64,000 nucleotides of DNA. Source: Luteococcus sp038433155 (GTDB taxonomy: Bacteria > Actinomycetota > Actinomycetes > Propionibacteriales > Propionibacteriaceae). Under the pieces are notes generated by a model that saw only the letters and a list, made by a program, of their open reading frames with translations, was not told where the DNA came from and searched no databases. Position numbers and translations under genes: made by a program. Below, in pieces: positions 24,490 to 32,204 of the stretch; the stretch's first letter is position 1; each line of letters opens with the position of its first letter. The DNA lies in the NCBI RefSeq assembly GCF_038433155.1, contig NZ_JBCDMW010000011.1, positions 1 to 64,000 on the forward strand, written 5' to 3'.

Positions 24490-25941
24490 ATGACAACCAC
24501 CCAGTTGGCCGACGCCGGAGTGATCGGAATGGCCGTGATGGGCTCGTCGCTGGCCCGCAACATGGCGCACAAGGGTTACACCGTCGCCCTCTACAACCGC
24601 ACCTACGCCAAGACCCAGGACGTGATCGCCCAGCACGGCACCGAGGGCAATTTCATTGCATCGGAGAAGATCGAGGACTTCGTCGCCTCCCTGGAGCGGC
24701 CGCGCCGGATCATCATCATGGTGCAGGCCGGCAAGGGCACCGACGCGGTGATCGACCAGCTGATCCCGTTGCTGGAGGACGGAGACATCATCGTCGACGG
24801 CGGCAATGCCTTCTACGAGGACACCATCCGTCGCGAGGCCAAGGTGCGCGAGGCCGGGCTGCACTTCGTCGGCTGCGGCATCTCCGGTGGTGAGGTCGGG
24901 GCGCTCGAGGGCCCGTCGATGATGCCCGGCGGCCCCAAGGAGTCCTACGAGGCCCTGGGCCCCATCCTGGAGAAGATCGCCGCGCAGTACGAGGGCGAGC
25001 CCTGCTGCACCTACATCGGCACCGACGGCGCCGGCCACTTCGTGAAGATGGTGCACAACGGCATCGAATACGCGGACATGCAGTTCATCGGCGAGGCCTA
25101 CACCCTGCTGAAGGCCGCCGGGCTGGACAACGCGCAGATGGCCGACATCTTCGCCGAGTGGAATACCGGTGACCTGGACTCCTACCTGATCGAGATCACC
25201 TCCGAGGTGCTGCGCCAGACCGATGCCAAGACCGGCAAGGCCCTGGTGGACGTGATCGTCGACGCCGCCGGGATGAAGGGCACCGGCACCTGGACCGTGC
25301 AGTCCGCCCTGAAGCTGGGCGTGCCGGTCAATGCCATCTCCGAGGCGGTTTTCGCCCGCGCCATCTCCTCGTCGCCCGAGCTGCGTGAGCACGCCCAGGC
25401 CGCACTGGAGGGCCCGGACGGTTCCCTGTCCGTGGCGGACGTGAAGGCCTTCACCGACGACATCCGGCAGGCGCTGTGGTCCGCGAAGGTGGTGGCCTAC
25501 GCCCAGGGCCTGGACGAGATCCGCAATGCCGCCGCCGAGTACGGCTGGGAGATCGACGTGGCCGCGGTGGCCAAGATCTGGCGCGACGGCTGCATCATCC
25601 GCGCCAAGCTGCTGGACCGGATCAGCAATGAGTACGCCGCCAACAACCTGGTGACGCTGCTGGAGGCCCCGTCCATCAAGGCTGAGCTGGCCAAGGGACA
25701 GGAGGCCTGGCGTCGGGTGATCGCCACCGCGGTGACGGCCGGCGTGCCGGTGCCCGGCTTCAGCTCCGCCCTGGCCTACTACGACCAGGTGCGCGCTCCC
25801 CGGCTGAACGCGGCCCTGACCCAGGGCCTGCGGGACTACTTCGGGGCGCACACCTACAAGCGGACCGATACCGAGGGCTCCTTCCACACTCTGTGGTCGG
25901 GCGACAAGTCCGAGGTGGCGGGCGACGCCGGCAACCACTGA
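24490..25941 (+). CDS. gnd: 6-phosphogluconate dehydrogenase, decarboxylating
   Basis: Oxidises and decarboxylates 6-phosphogluconate to ribulose 5-phosphate with NAD(P)+. The 483-residue length is that of the long (dimeric) form. Rossmann start GVIGMAVMGSSLARNMA, the substrate-binding CGISGGEVGALEGPSMMPGG and the active-site GAGHFVKMVHNGIEYADMQ (Lys, Asn, Glu) are all intact, as is the C-terminal PVPGFSSALAYYD. GAGGAGAGAG precedes the ATG. It is notable that gnd is tied to a regulated transporter in a uronate island rather than to pentose-phosphate genes. It would consume 6-phosphogluconate formed from gluconate, the predicted product of the LarA-like epimerase. Confidence 0.96.
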   Translation: MTTTQLADAGVIGMAVMGSSLARNMAHKGYTVALYNRTYAKTQDVIAQHGTEGNFIASEKIEDFVASLERPRRIIIMVQAGKGTDAVIDQLIPLLEDGDIIVDGGNAFYEDTIRREAKVREAGLHFVGCGISGGEVGALEGPSMMPGGPKESYEALGPILEKIAAQYEGEPCCTYIGTDGAGHFVKMVHNGIEYADMQFIGEAYTLLKAAGLDNAQMADIFAEWNTGDLDSYLIEITSEVLRQTDAKTGKALVDVIVDAAGMKGTGTWTVQSALKLGVPVNAISEAVFARAISSSPELREHAQAALEGPDGSLSVADVKAFTDDIRQALWSAKVVAYAQGLDEIRNAAAEYGWEIDVAAVAKIWRDGCIIRAKLLDRISNEYAANNLVTLLEAPSIKAELAKGQEAWRRVIATAVTAGVPVPGFSSALAYYDQVRAPRLNAALTQGLRDYFGAHTYKRTDTEGSFHTLWSGDKSEVAGDAGNH

Positions 25942-25958
25942 CCCAGTCAGATCCGCGT

Positions 25959-25990
25959 AGGGCCCCGGCATCGAGTGGTGCCGGGGCCCT
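25959..25990 (+). terminator. Terminator after gnd
   Basis: AGGGCCCCGGCA at 25959-25970 pairs perfectly with 25979-25990 around an 8-nt loop, 17 bp past the gnd stop; TCCCTGT follows. Confidence 0.85.
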
Positions 25991-26026
25991 TCCCTGTCTG
26001 AGCGCCCCCACATTCGCTTGGACGGC

Positions 26027-26115
26027 TGTCCAGTTATCCCGATAGAGCGCTGACGGGGGTCCATTGCCTCTGTGGCGCTGGGGAACGGCATTCGCTCTAT
26101 CGGGATAACTGGACA
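26027..26115. repeat. Long 23-bp inverted repeat in convergent intergenic region
   Basis: A perfect 23-bp arm at 26027-26049 (core CCAGTTATCCCGATAGAG) is complementary to 26093-26115 across a 43-nt centre that does not itself pair well. It sits between two ordinary terminators (25959-25990 and 26150-26195), so it is not needed for transcription stop. The outer edge contains TGGACAACTGACC (26110-26122), a 13-mer also present in the hairpin at 31077-31154. Confidence 0.85.
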
Positions 26116-26149
26116 ACTGACCACGATCTACCCGCCCCTCCCGACCACG

Positions 26150-26195
26150 CGAAACGGGGTGGGCACCGGCTGCTGCCGGCACCCACCCCGTTTCG
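26150..26195 (-). terminator. Terminator of the OPT transporter gene
   Basis: Arms 26150-26170 and 26175-26195 pair over 21 positions with one 2-bp mismatch around a 4-nt loop. It begins 14 bp past the OPT stop on the minus strand and ends in a T-poor region, as is usual here. Confidence 0.8.
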
Positions 26196-26208
26196 GGTGA
26201 ACCGTCGA

Positions 26209-28191
26209 TCAGGCCTTGGCGGTGGCCTGCTTCCGGGTCCACACGTACAGCACCGCGACGACACCAGCGAAGACCGCGATGCCCACCAGCTGCGCGGGAT
26301 TGGCCCAGGACTCGGCGGTGATCACGGCCATCGGCTCCTCCTCGCCGGTGGCGGCGACGATGCCGGCGTAGATCACGCCGAACAGGCTCTCACCGACGAT
26401 CAGGCCGGTGGCCAGCAGGGTGCCCAGGCGCTTGGAGCGCTCGGGATTTGCGGTGCGGTTGGCCCACTTGTCGTAGAGCAGCCCCAGCAGGGCGCCGATC
26501 GGGATCATCAGGGTGAGGCTGATCGGCAGGTACATGCCCATGCCCACGGCCAGCGGCGGCAGGGCCAGCTTGCCCTTGCTGGTCTTGCCCAGGATCTCGT
26601 TGATCGCCACCACGACGCAGCCGATCAGGGCACCGAGGCCCAGCAGCTGCCAGTTCAGGCCCCCGCCGAGCACGCCCTTGGCCAGGGTGGAGATCAGCGA
26701 CGCCTGCGGGGCGGCCAGCGCATTGGGGCCGGCGCCGGGGGCCCCGGCGAAGCCGAAGGAGGTGTTCATCACGGCGAGCACCGGCGGGATGATCGCGGAA
26801 CCGAAGGCCACGCCGATGATCAGCGCCACCTGCTGCTTCCATGGGGTGGCGCCCACCAACTGGCCCGTCTTCAGGTCCTGCAGGTTGTCATTGCTGATGG
26901 TGGCGACACCGAAGACCACAGCGGTGGTGAACAGCGTGTAGGCCACCAGCGCCTCGGTCATGTCACCGCTCCCGGCCCCGTGCACGCCCTTGATCAGCAG
27001 CGCCGCGGCGATCGCGACGATGATGCCGACGCCGGAGATCGGCGAATTGGACGCGCCGATCAGACCGGCCATGTAGCCACAGACCGAGGCGACGAAGAGC
27101 CCGACCAGCAGCACGAAGAGCACCGAGGTGATGACCAGGCCGGTGGAATTGCCCTCCAGCGGGGTGCCGCGGGTGAACAACCACAGCAGCGCACCGATCG
27201 GCAGCATGGAGGCCAGGGTGGTGCCGATCACGACGGTCATCGACAGGTCGCGCTCCTCGATCGCCAGTTCGCTGCTGGCCTTCTGGTGCGCGGTCAGCGA
27301 CTCGCTGATCCCCTTGATGATGGGGCCGATGATCTTGACCAGCGTCCACACGGCGGCAACCGCCATGGTTCCGGCGCCGATCAGGCGCACGTCGCTGGCG
27401 AAGACCGTCTGCACGGCCTTGGCCAGGGGCAGCGACTGGTCGAGCTTGCCCTGGGTCATGATCGGCAGGATCACGCCATAGCTGATCAACAGGCCAATCA
27501 CCATGGCGATCCCGACGGTGATGCCCACCAGATGACCGACACCGATCAGGGCCAGGGACAGGCTGGTACCGACGATGGTGCCGCCGCTGCCAATCCGCAG
27601 CGCCTGCTGGACGCCCTCGGCGACCAGCTTCATCTTGGCGACCACGGTGAAGGCCGCAGCTGCCAGACCCGCGGTGATGATCACCCTCAGGCCGCGGGCA
27701 TTCTCCTCGGATCCGCCCGCGGAATCACCGACGCGCAGCACCTCGGCCGCGGCGACGCCCTCCGGGTAGGGCAGGTCGGAGCCGGTGACCAGGGCGCGTC
27801 GCAGCGGGATGGAGTACATCACGCCCAGCACGCCGCCGAAGAAGCAGACGGCGGCAGTGGTCCAGTAGGGGAAGCCGGACCAGTAGCCCAGCATCACCAG
27901 GCCGGGCAGCACGAAGATGATCGCGCTCAGGGTGCCGGCGGCCGAGGCGATGGTCTGGACGATGTTGTTCTCGACGATGGTGTGGTCCTTGAAGAACCGC
28001 AGGATGGCCATCGAGATCACGGCGGCGGGGATCGACGTCGCGAAGGTCAGGCCCACCTTGAGGCCCAGGTAGACATTGGCGGCCGTGAAGACCAGCGTGA
28101 TGATGCCGCCGATGATCACACCCCGCAGGGTGAGCTCACGCAGGCCCGTGCTGGCCGGACGGACCGGCGTCGGGGAAGTTGAAGTGGACAA
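26209..28191 (-). CDS. OPT-family oligopeptide transporter
   Basis: Integral membrane protein of the oligopeptide transporter family, 660 residues with about 15 hydrophobic segments. Characteristic stretches are NVYLGLKVGLTFATSIPAAV near the N-terminus and the PYPEGVAAAEVLR block. The bacterial branch of this family is thought to move small peptides or metal chelates. The frame remains open far upstream, but the real start is the TTG at 28191: AGGAG lies 7 bp before it and the hydrophobic family sequence begins about 20 residues later. It is a single gene closed by a strong hairpin. Confidence 0.9.
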   Translation of the reverse strand: MSTSTSPTPVRPASTGLRELTLRGVIIGGIITLVFTAANVYLGLKVGLTFATSIPAAVISMAILRFFKDHTIVENNIVQTIASAAGTLSAIIFVLPGLVMLGYWSGFPYWTTAAVCFFGGVLGVMYSIPLRRALVTGSDLPYPEGVAAAEVLRVGDSAGGSEENARGLRVIITAGLAAAAFTVVAKMKLVAEGVQQALRIGSGGTIVGTSLSLALIGVGHLVGITVGIAMVIGLLISYGVILPIMTQGKLDQSLPLAKAVQTVFASDVRLIGAGTMAVAAVWTLVKIIGPIIKGISESLTAHQKASSELAIEERDLSMTVVIGTTLASMLPIGALLWLFTRGTPLEGNSTGLVITSVLFVLLVGLFVASVCGYMAGLIGASNSPISGVGIIVAIAAALLIKGVHGAGSGDMTEALVAYTLFTTAVVFGVATISNDNLQDLKTGQLVGATPWKQQVALIIGVAFGSAIIPPVLAVMNTSFGFAGAPGAGPNALAAPQASLISTLAKGVLGGGLNWQLLGLGALIGCVVVAINEILGKTSKGKLALPPLAVGMGMYLPISLTLMIPIGALLGLLYDKWANRTANPERSKRLGTLLATGLIVGESLFGVIYAGIVAATGEEEPMAVITAESWANPAQLVGIAVFAGVVAVLYVWTRKQATAKA

Positions 28192-28326
28192 GGGAAATCT
28201 CCTGTGGAAGGCGCACAATGTCGTGCGCGGCGCGCAAAACTTTAGTTGCTGGGCCATCCGGGCGCACCAGTGGGGGCGGGACGGACGACGTCGTCGCCCC
28301 TGCCGGGTCGGTGCCAGAATGGCCGC

Positions 28327-29076
28327 GTGTATCCCCTGGATGTGCCGCTGGACACCGACACCCTCAACCACGCCGTCCGCTTCATCGACCTCACCGGAGT
28401 GCTGTTCAACGCCATCCTGGGCGGGGTGATGGCCCGGGCCGAGAACATGGACCCGATCGGCTTCGGCACGCTGGCCATCTGCTCCGCGCTGGGCGGCGGC
28501 CTGATCCGCGACACCCTGATGCAGCGCGGCACCCCGGTGGCGCTGGTGGACGGGACCTATTTCACCGCCGCGCTGATCGGCGCCGCGATCGCGTTCATGA
28601 TCCCGATCACCCACCAGTTCTGGGACCGGCTCTTCCCGGTGATCGACGCGTTGGCGTTGGGCGCGTGGGCCGCCGCCGGTTCCCAACGGGCCCTCGCCCA
28701 TGGCTTCAGCCCGATGTCGGCCATCCTGCTGGGCACCGTGACCGCCGTCGGCGGTGGGATGCTGCGCGACATCCTGCTGCGTCGGATCCCGACGGTCTTC
28801 GGGGGCAACACGCTGTATGCCACCAGCGCCATGGCCGGCAGCCTGGTCACGGTGCTGTTGTGGCCGACGGGCAACCATGTGGCGGCCACCCTGACCAGCT
28901 TCGCCGTGGGCAGCGGCCTGACCCTGGGCGGGATCTGGCGCGGCTGGACCCTGCCGATGGCCTTCAACCTGCGCCCCCGCAGCACCTTCAGCAACATTCC
29001 CCGGCCGTCGTGGTGGCGTGGGGTGCAGCCGCCCGGCCGGCTCCCCCGGCCCCGGCAGAAGCGCCGTCGCGACTGA
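28327..29076 (+). CDS. TRIC-type (UPF0126) membrane protein
   Basis: Membrane protein of the UPF0126/YicG family, now grouped with trimeric intracellular cation channels. It contains two similar halves with glycine-rich re-entrant motifs, ALGGGLIRD in the first and AVGGGMLRD in the second, and about seven transmembrane helices in 249 residues. The GTG at 28327 is chosen because the preceding codons are Arg/Pro-rich and unlike the family; no strong ribosome binding site is seen. It is 54 bp upstream of the GH13 gene. Physiological role in bacteria is unclear. Confidence 0.87.
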   Translation: MYPLDVPLDTDTLNHAVRFIDLTGVLFNAILGGVMARAENMDPIGFGTLAICSALGGGLIRDTLMQRGTPVALVDGTYFTAALIGAAIAFMIPITHQFWDRLFPVIDALALGAWAAAGSQRALAHGFSPMSAILLGTVTAVGGGMLRDILLRRIPTVFGGNTLYATSAMAGSLVTVLLWPTGNHVAATLTSFAVGSGLTLGGIWRGWTLPMAFNLRPRSTFSNIPRPSWWRGVQPPGRLPRPRQKRRRD

Positions 29077-29130
29077 CGGCATCCGCCACCAATGCGCGGA
29101 ACTCACCACACGGTCAGTAGGGTTGGTGGG

Positions 29131-30813
29131 GTGACCTTCGATGACCCGAACTGGTGGCGTTCCGCCGTCACCTACCAGATCTATCCGCGCAGCTTCGCCG
29201 ACGCGAACACTGACGGCACCGGCGACGTCCGGGGCATGATCGACAAGCTACCCCACCTGAAGAACCTGGGTGTCGACGCCATCTGGGTGTCGCCCTGGTA
29301 CCCGTCGCCGCTGTGGGACGGCGGCTACGACGTGGCCGACTACTGCGACATCAACCCGGACTTCGGCAGCCTGGCCGATGCCGACGAGTTCGTCGCCAAG
29401 GCCCACGAGCTGGGCCTGCGCGTGCTGATCGACCTGGTGCCCAACCACTGCTCCATCGACCACCCACTCTTCCAGAAGGCGCTGGCCGCCGAGCCGGGCT
29501 CCCCGGAGCGGGACATGTTCATCTTCCGCGACGGGATTGGCCCCGACGGGGACCAGCCGCCCACCAACTGGGGAGCCCTGTTCGGTGGCTCGATGTGGGA
29601 ACAGGTCTCCCCCGCCGTCGACGGCAGGCCGGCGCAGTTCTACCTGCACATGTTCGCCCCGGAGCAACCCGACTGGAACTGGGAGAACGAGGCGGTGCGC
29701 GCCGAGATCGACCGCGTGCTGCGCTTCTGGTTCGACCGCGGGGTGGACGGCTTCCGGGTGGACGTCGCCGATTCCCTGGTGAAGGCACCCGACTTCCAGG
29801 ACACCCCCATCGACCCACTGACCGGGATGGGTTCCTGGCAGAAGGTTCCCGGCTCGCCGCTGTGGGACCAGCCCGGGTTGGCGGAGATCCAGCGTCGCTG
29901 GCGCGCGCTGGCCGAGACCTACGCCGGCACCGAGCTCGGCGCCCGGATCTTCGTCAGTGAGGCCTACCTGCCCCTGGATCGCCTCGTGGAATACGTGCGG
30001 AGCGACCGGCTGAACACCAGCTTCAACTTCGAGTTCCTGCAGTCCGAGTGGGCCGCGGACAGCATGCGGATCGTGATCGACGAGTCCATCCGCGCGCATG
30101 ATTCCGTCGGCGCCCCGACGACGTGGGTGCTGGAGAACCACGACGTGCTGCGGGCGGTCACCCGCTACGGCAAGAGCCTGTCCGGCCGGCACTTCGGCAC
30201 CATGGATACCGATGAGGATGGCCACTGGCAGGAGCACATGCAGGATCTGCCCACCGACGTGGAGCTGGGCCGTCGTCGCGCCCGCGCCGGGGCCGCGTTG
30301 ATGCTGGCGCTGCCCGGCGGCGCCTACGTCTACCAAGGTCAGGAGCTGGGTCTGGAAGAGGTGGAGGACCTGCCCGACGAACTGCGTCAGGACCCGACGT
30401 GGATCCGCTCCAACCACACCGTCAAGGGTCGCGACGGCTGTCGGGTGCCGATCCCGTGGTCCGGCGCGGAGGCTCCGTTCGGTTTCGGTACCGACGCCGA
30501 GCCGTGGCTCCCCCAGCCCGCGGGCTGGGCGGAGTTGACCGCCATGGCCCAGGAATCCGACCCCAAGTCCACGCTGAACCTGTTCCGCATCCTGCTCGGG
30601 CTGCGGCACGAACTGGAGGCGCTGGGCGACGGGGCGATGAGCTGGGACGAGTCCGGCGATCAGGTACTGAGTTTCACCCGCGAGCCCGGCTTCCGGTGCG
30701 TGGTGAACTATGGCCCCGAGCCGGTGGCGCTCGACGGCGAGCTGCTGGTCTCCACCGTCGAGCTGGTGGACGGCAAGCTGCCCACCGACGCGACGGCCTG
30801 GCTCAAGGTCTGA
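29131..30813 (+). CDS. GH13 alpha-glucosidase / oligo-1,6-glucosidase-type enzyme
   Basis: Cytoplasmic alpha-glycosidase of family 13, 560 residues without signal peptide. The four conserved regions are all present: DLVPNH (I), GFRVDVAD (II, nucleophile Asp), SEAYL (III, acid/base Glu) and VLENHD (IV, transition-state Asp). WWRSAVTYQIYPRSF opens the barrel right after the GTG at 29131. Enzymes of this type hydrolyse maltose, isomaltose or sucrose-like oligosaccharides. A piece of a YoeB toxin gene directly follows the stop, showing a recombination scar. Confidence 0.93.
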   Translation: MTFDDPNWWRSAVTYQIYPRSFADANTDGTGDVRGMIDKLPHLKNLGVDAIWVSPWYPSPLWDGGYDVADYCDINPDFGSLADADEFVAKAHELGLRVLIDLVPNHCSIDHPLFQKALAAEPGSPERDMFIFRDGIGPDGDQPPTNWGALFGGSMWEQVSPAVDGRPAQFYLHMFAPEQPDWNWENEAVRAEIDRVLRFWFDRGVDGFRVDVADSLVKAPDFQDTPIDPLTGMGSWQKVPGSPLWDQPGLAEIQRRWRALAETYAGTELGARIFVSEAYLPLDRLVEYVRSDRLNTSFNFEFLQSEWAADSMRIVIDESIRAHDSVGAPTTWVLENHDVLRAVTRYGKSLSGRHFGTMDTDEDGHWQEHMQDLPTDVELGRRRARAGAALMLALPGGAYVYQGQELGLEEVEDLPDELRQDPTWIRSNHTVKGRDGCRVPIPWSGAEAPFGFGTDAEPWLPQPAGWAELTAMAQESDPKSTLNLFRILLGLRHELEALGDGAMSWDESGDQVLSFTREPGFRCVVNYGPEPVALDGELLVSTVELVDGKLPTDATAWLKV

Positions 30814-30832
30814 ACCGGAGGGGTGGCAGGCT

Positions 30833-30898
30833 CGCTTGGTCTACAAGATCGTGGGCGACGAGGTGCGAATTGCCGCCTGCCGCTACCACTACGGCTGA
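30833..30898 (+). pseudogene. C-terminal remnant of a second YoeB toxin gene
   Basis: The frame reads RLVYKIVGDEVRIAACRYHY plus Gly and a stop. This is the ordinary C-terminus of YoeB/Txe toxins, including the catalytic His-Tyr pair. No N-terminal part, start or antitoxin precedes it: 20 bp upstream is the GH13 stop. It differs from the intact YoeB at 8238 (which ends MWTHYE), so it comes from another toxin-antitoxin module. I interpret it as the residue of a deletion or insertion at this spot. Confidence 0.75.
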
Positions 30899-31076
30899 GC
30901 ACCTGCGGCGAGGCTCACCACTCGACGTAACGCGCTGCGGAGGCGGCGTCGTGGACATCACCTTGGCGGCTCATGTCGGAAGACGACTGAAAGGCGGGGC
31001 CTCCCCCGAACTCACACTGGTGAACCACCAGCGCAAGCCCTCCGATCGTGTGGGTCGAGAGGTCCCGTCGACACCA

Positions 31077-31154
31077 CCACAACAAATGCGGCAGGTCAGT
31101 TGTCCAAGTGCCCTTCAAGGGGCCTGGACAACTGACCTGCCGCATTTGTTGTGG
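31077..31154. repeat. Perfect 30-bp hairpin in convergent intergenic region
   Basis: Arms 31077-31106 and 31125-31154 are perfectly complementary over 30 bp, and the 18-nt loop contains the palindrome CCCTTCAAGGG, so nearly the whole 78 bp can fold. The 530-bp gap 30814-31345 otherwise holds only the YoeB fragment and no convincing gene. The stem contains GGTCAGTTGTCCA, shared with the edge of the inverted repeat at 26027-26115. The size far exceeds a normal terminator. Confidence 0.92.
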
Positions 31155-31345
31155 CCAGTCCGGATTGCCCCCCCCGGCTGGCGGGTGCTCGAGTAGGGTC
31201 CAGACCCGGCAGTCACGCTGGTGCGACACGATCCCAGCAGGGCCGATCGCGACACATTGGTCCCCCTACTGGCGGGCAATCACTGGCCTTCAACCCCACA
31301 CCCATTCGGTGGGATGACTTCCCTGACGAATCCCGCCACGACGAG

Positions 31346-32200
31346 TCAGCTGACCAGCAGTGAGCCCAGACCTTCACGGGTGGAATCCGGGAGCTCACGC
31401 TTGGCGCCCGCGGCGTCGGTGCAGACCTGGACGGTACGAGCCCGGGCCAGCACCTGGCCGTCGGCCTGGGGGTCGACGATCTCCGCAGCGAGCGTGTACG
31501 AGGTCCGGCCGATCGCCGTCACCGCGGTGTGCACCGCATAGGGTTCCATCCGGTGGCTGATCTGGTGCAGGTAGTCGACGTCCTGCCGGGCCACCACCCA
31601 GCGCACCTCACCCCCGTCCCGGGACATCCCGGGGTCGGCCGCGGTGGTGGCCGCAATCCGGGCCTCCTGCACATAGTCGAAGTGGCGCACATTGTTCACG
31701 TGGCCGTAGCGGTCAACGTCGCCCCAACGGACCAGGAACTCGTGCACATGCCCGCGTCCCTCCAGGGCGGGCGCGGTCAAGGGCCGCATCTCGGGCGCCT
31801 CGTCGGCCACTTCCCGGAACCAGCCACGTTCCTGGTCGGTCAGCCGTCGGGGCGCCTGCCGCTCGAAGTCGAAGGGGCACAGCCGGGTGCTGGCGCGCGC
31901 ACAGATCTGGCCCTCCTGCAGCAACTCGTAGCGGGCATGGAAGAGCGAAGCACCAACCCCGTAGACCCCCACCTCGGCCAGCAGCGGCCCGGCGCCGAAG
32001 TGGATCGAGCGCCGGTACTCCACCGAGTGGCCGGCCACCAGGATCCCGCCGCCCAGCATGTGGGCATTGGGGCCACCGGCCAACAGCGCGGTGCGGGCCT
32101 CCTGGAGGTATTCGGCCACCAGGGTGTTGTTCACGTGCCCCTGCAGGTCCAGATCCGTCCAGCGGATCGGCACCTCCAGCGTCGCCACGGGATGCTGCAC
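31346..32200 (-). CDS. Acyl-CoA thioesterase, tandem hotdog domains
   Basis: Thioesterase of 284 residues made of two 4HBT hotdog domains in tandem. Each has the active-site pattern D-x-x-GHVNN: DLDLQGHVNN near residue 16 and DVDRYGHVNN near residue 160. It hydrolyses acyl-CoA esters. The GTG at 32200 is chosen because AGGAGG lies 9 bp upstream and it begins 4 bp after the stop of the acyl-CoA synthetase, so the two form an operon. Such pairs activate and release fatty acids or carboxylic acids; the chain length handled is not visible. Confidence 0.88.
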   Translation of the reverse strand: MQHPVATLEVPIRWTDLDLQGHVNNTLVAEYLQEARTALLAGGPNAHMLGGGILVAGHSVEYRRSIHFGAGPLLAEVGVYGVGASLFHARYELLQEGQICARASTRLCPFDFERQAPRRLTDQERGWFREVADEAPEMRPLTAPALEGRGHVHEFLVRWGDVDRYGHVNNVRHFDYVQEARIAATTAADPGMSRDGGEVRWVVARQDVDYLHQISHRMEPYAVHTAVTAIGRTSYTLAAEIVDPQADGQVLARARTVQVCTDAAGAKRELPDSTREGLGSLLVS

Positions 32201-32204
32201 GCGC

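Noticed and set aside
26197..28182. A 661-codon plus-strand frame opposite the OPT transporter
   Set aside because: It is rich in Asp, His, Gln and Gly without motifs, while the minus strand has clear OPT sequence, a TTG start with AGGAG, and a terminator.
30915..31229. A 104-codon minus-strand frame across the hairpin at 31077
   Set aside because: It reads straight through the 30-bp hairpin, has no ribosome binding site and no recognisable domain.
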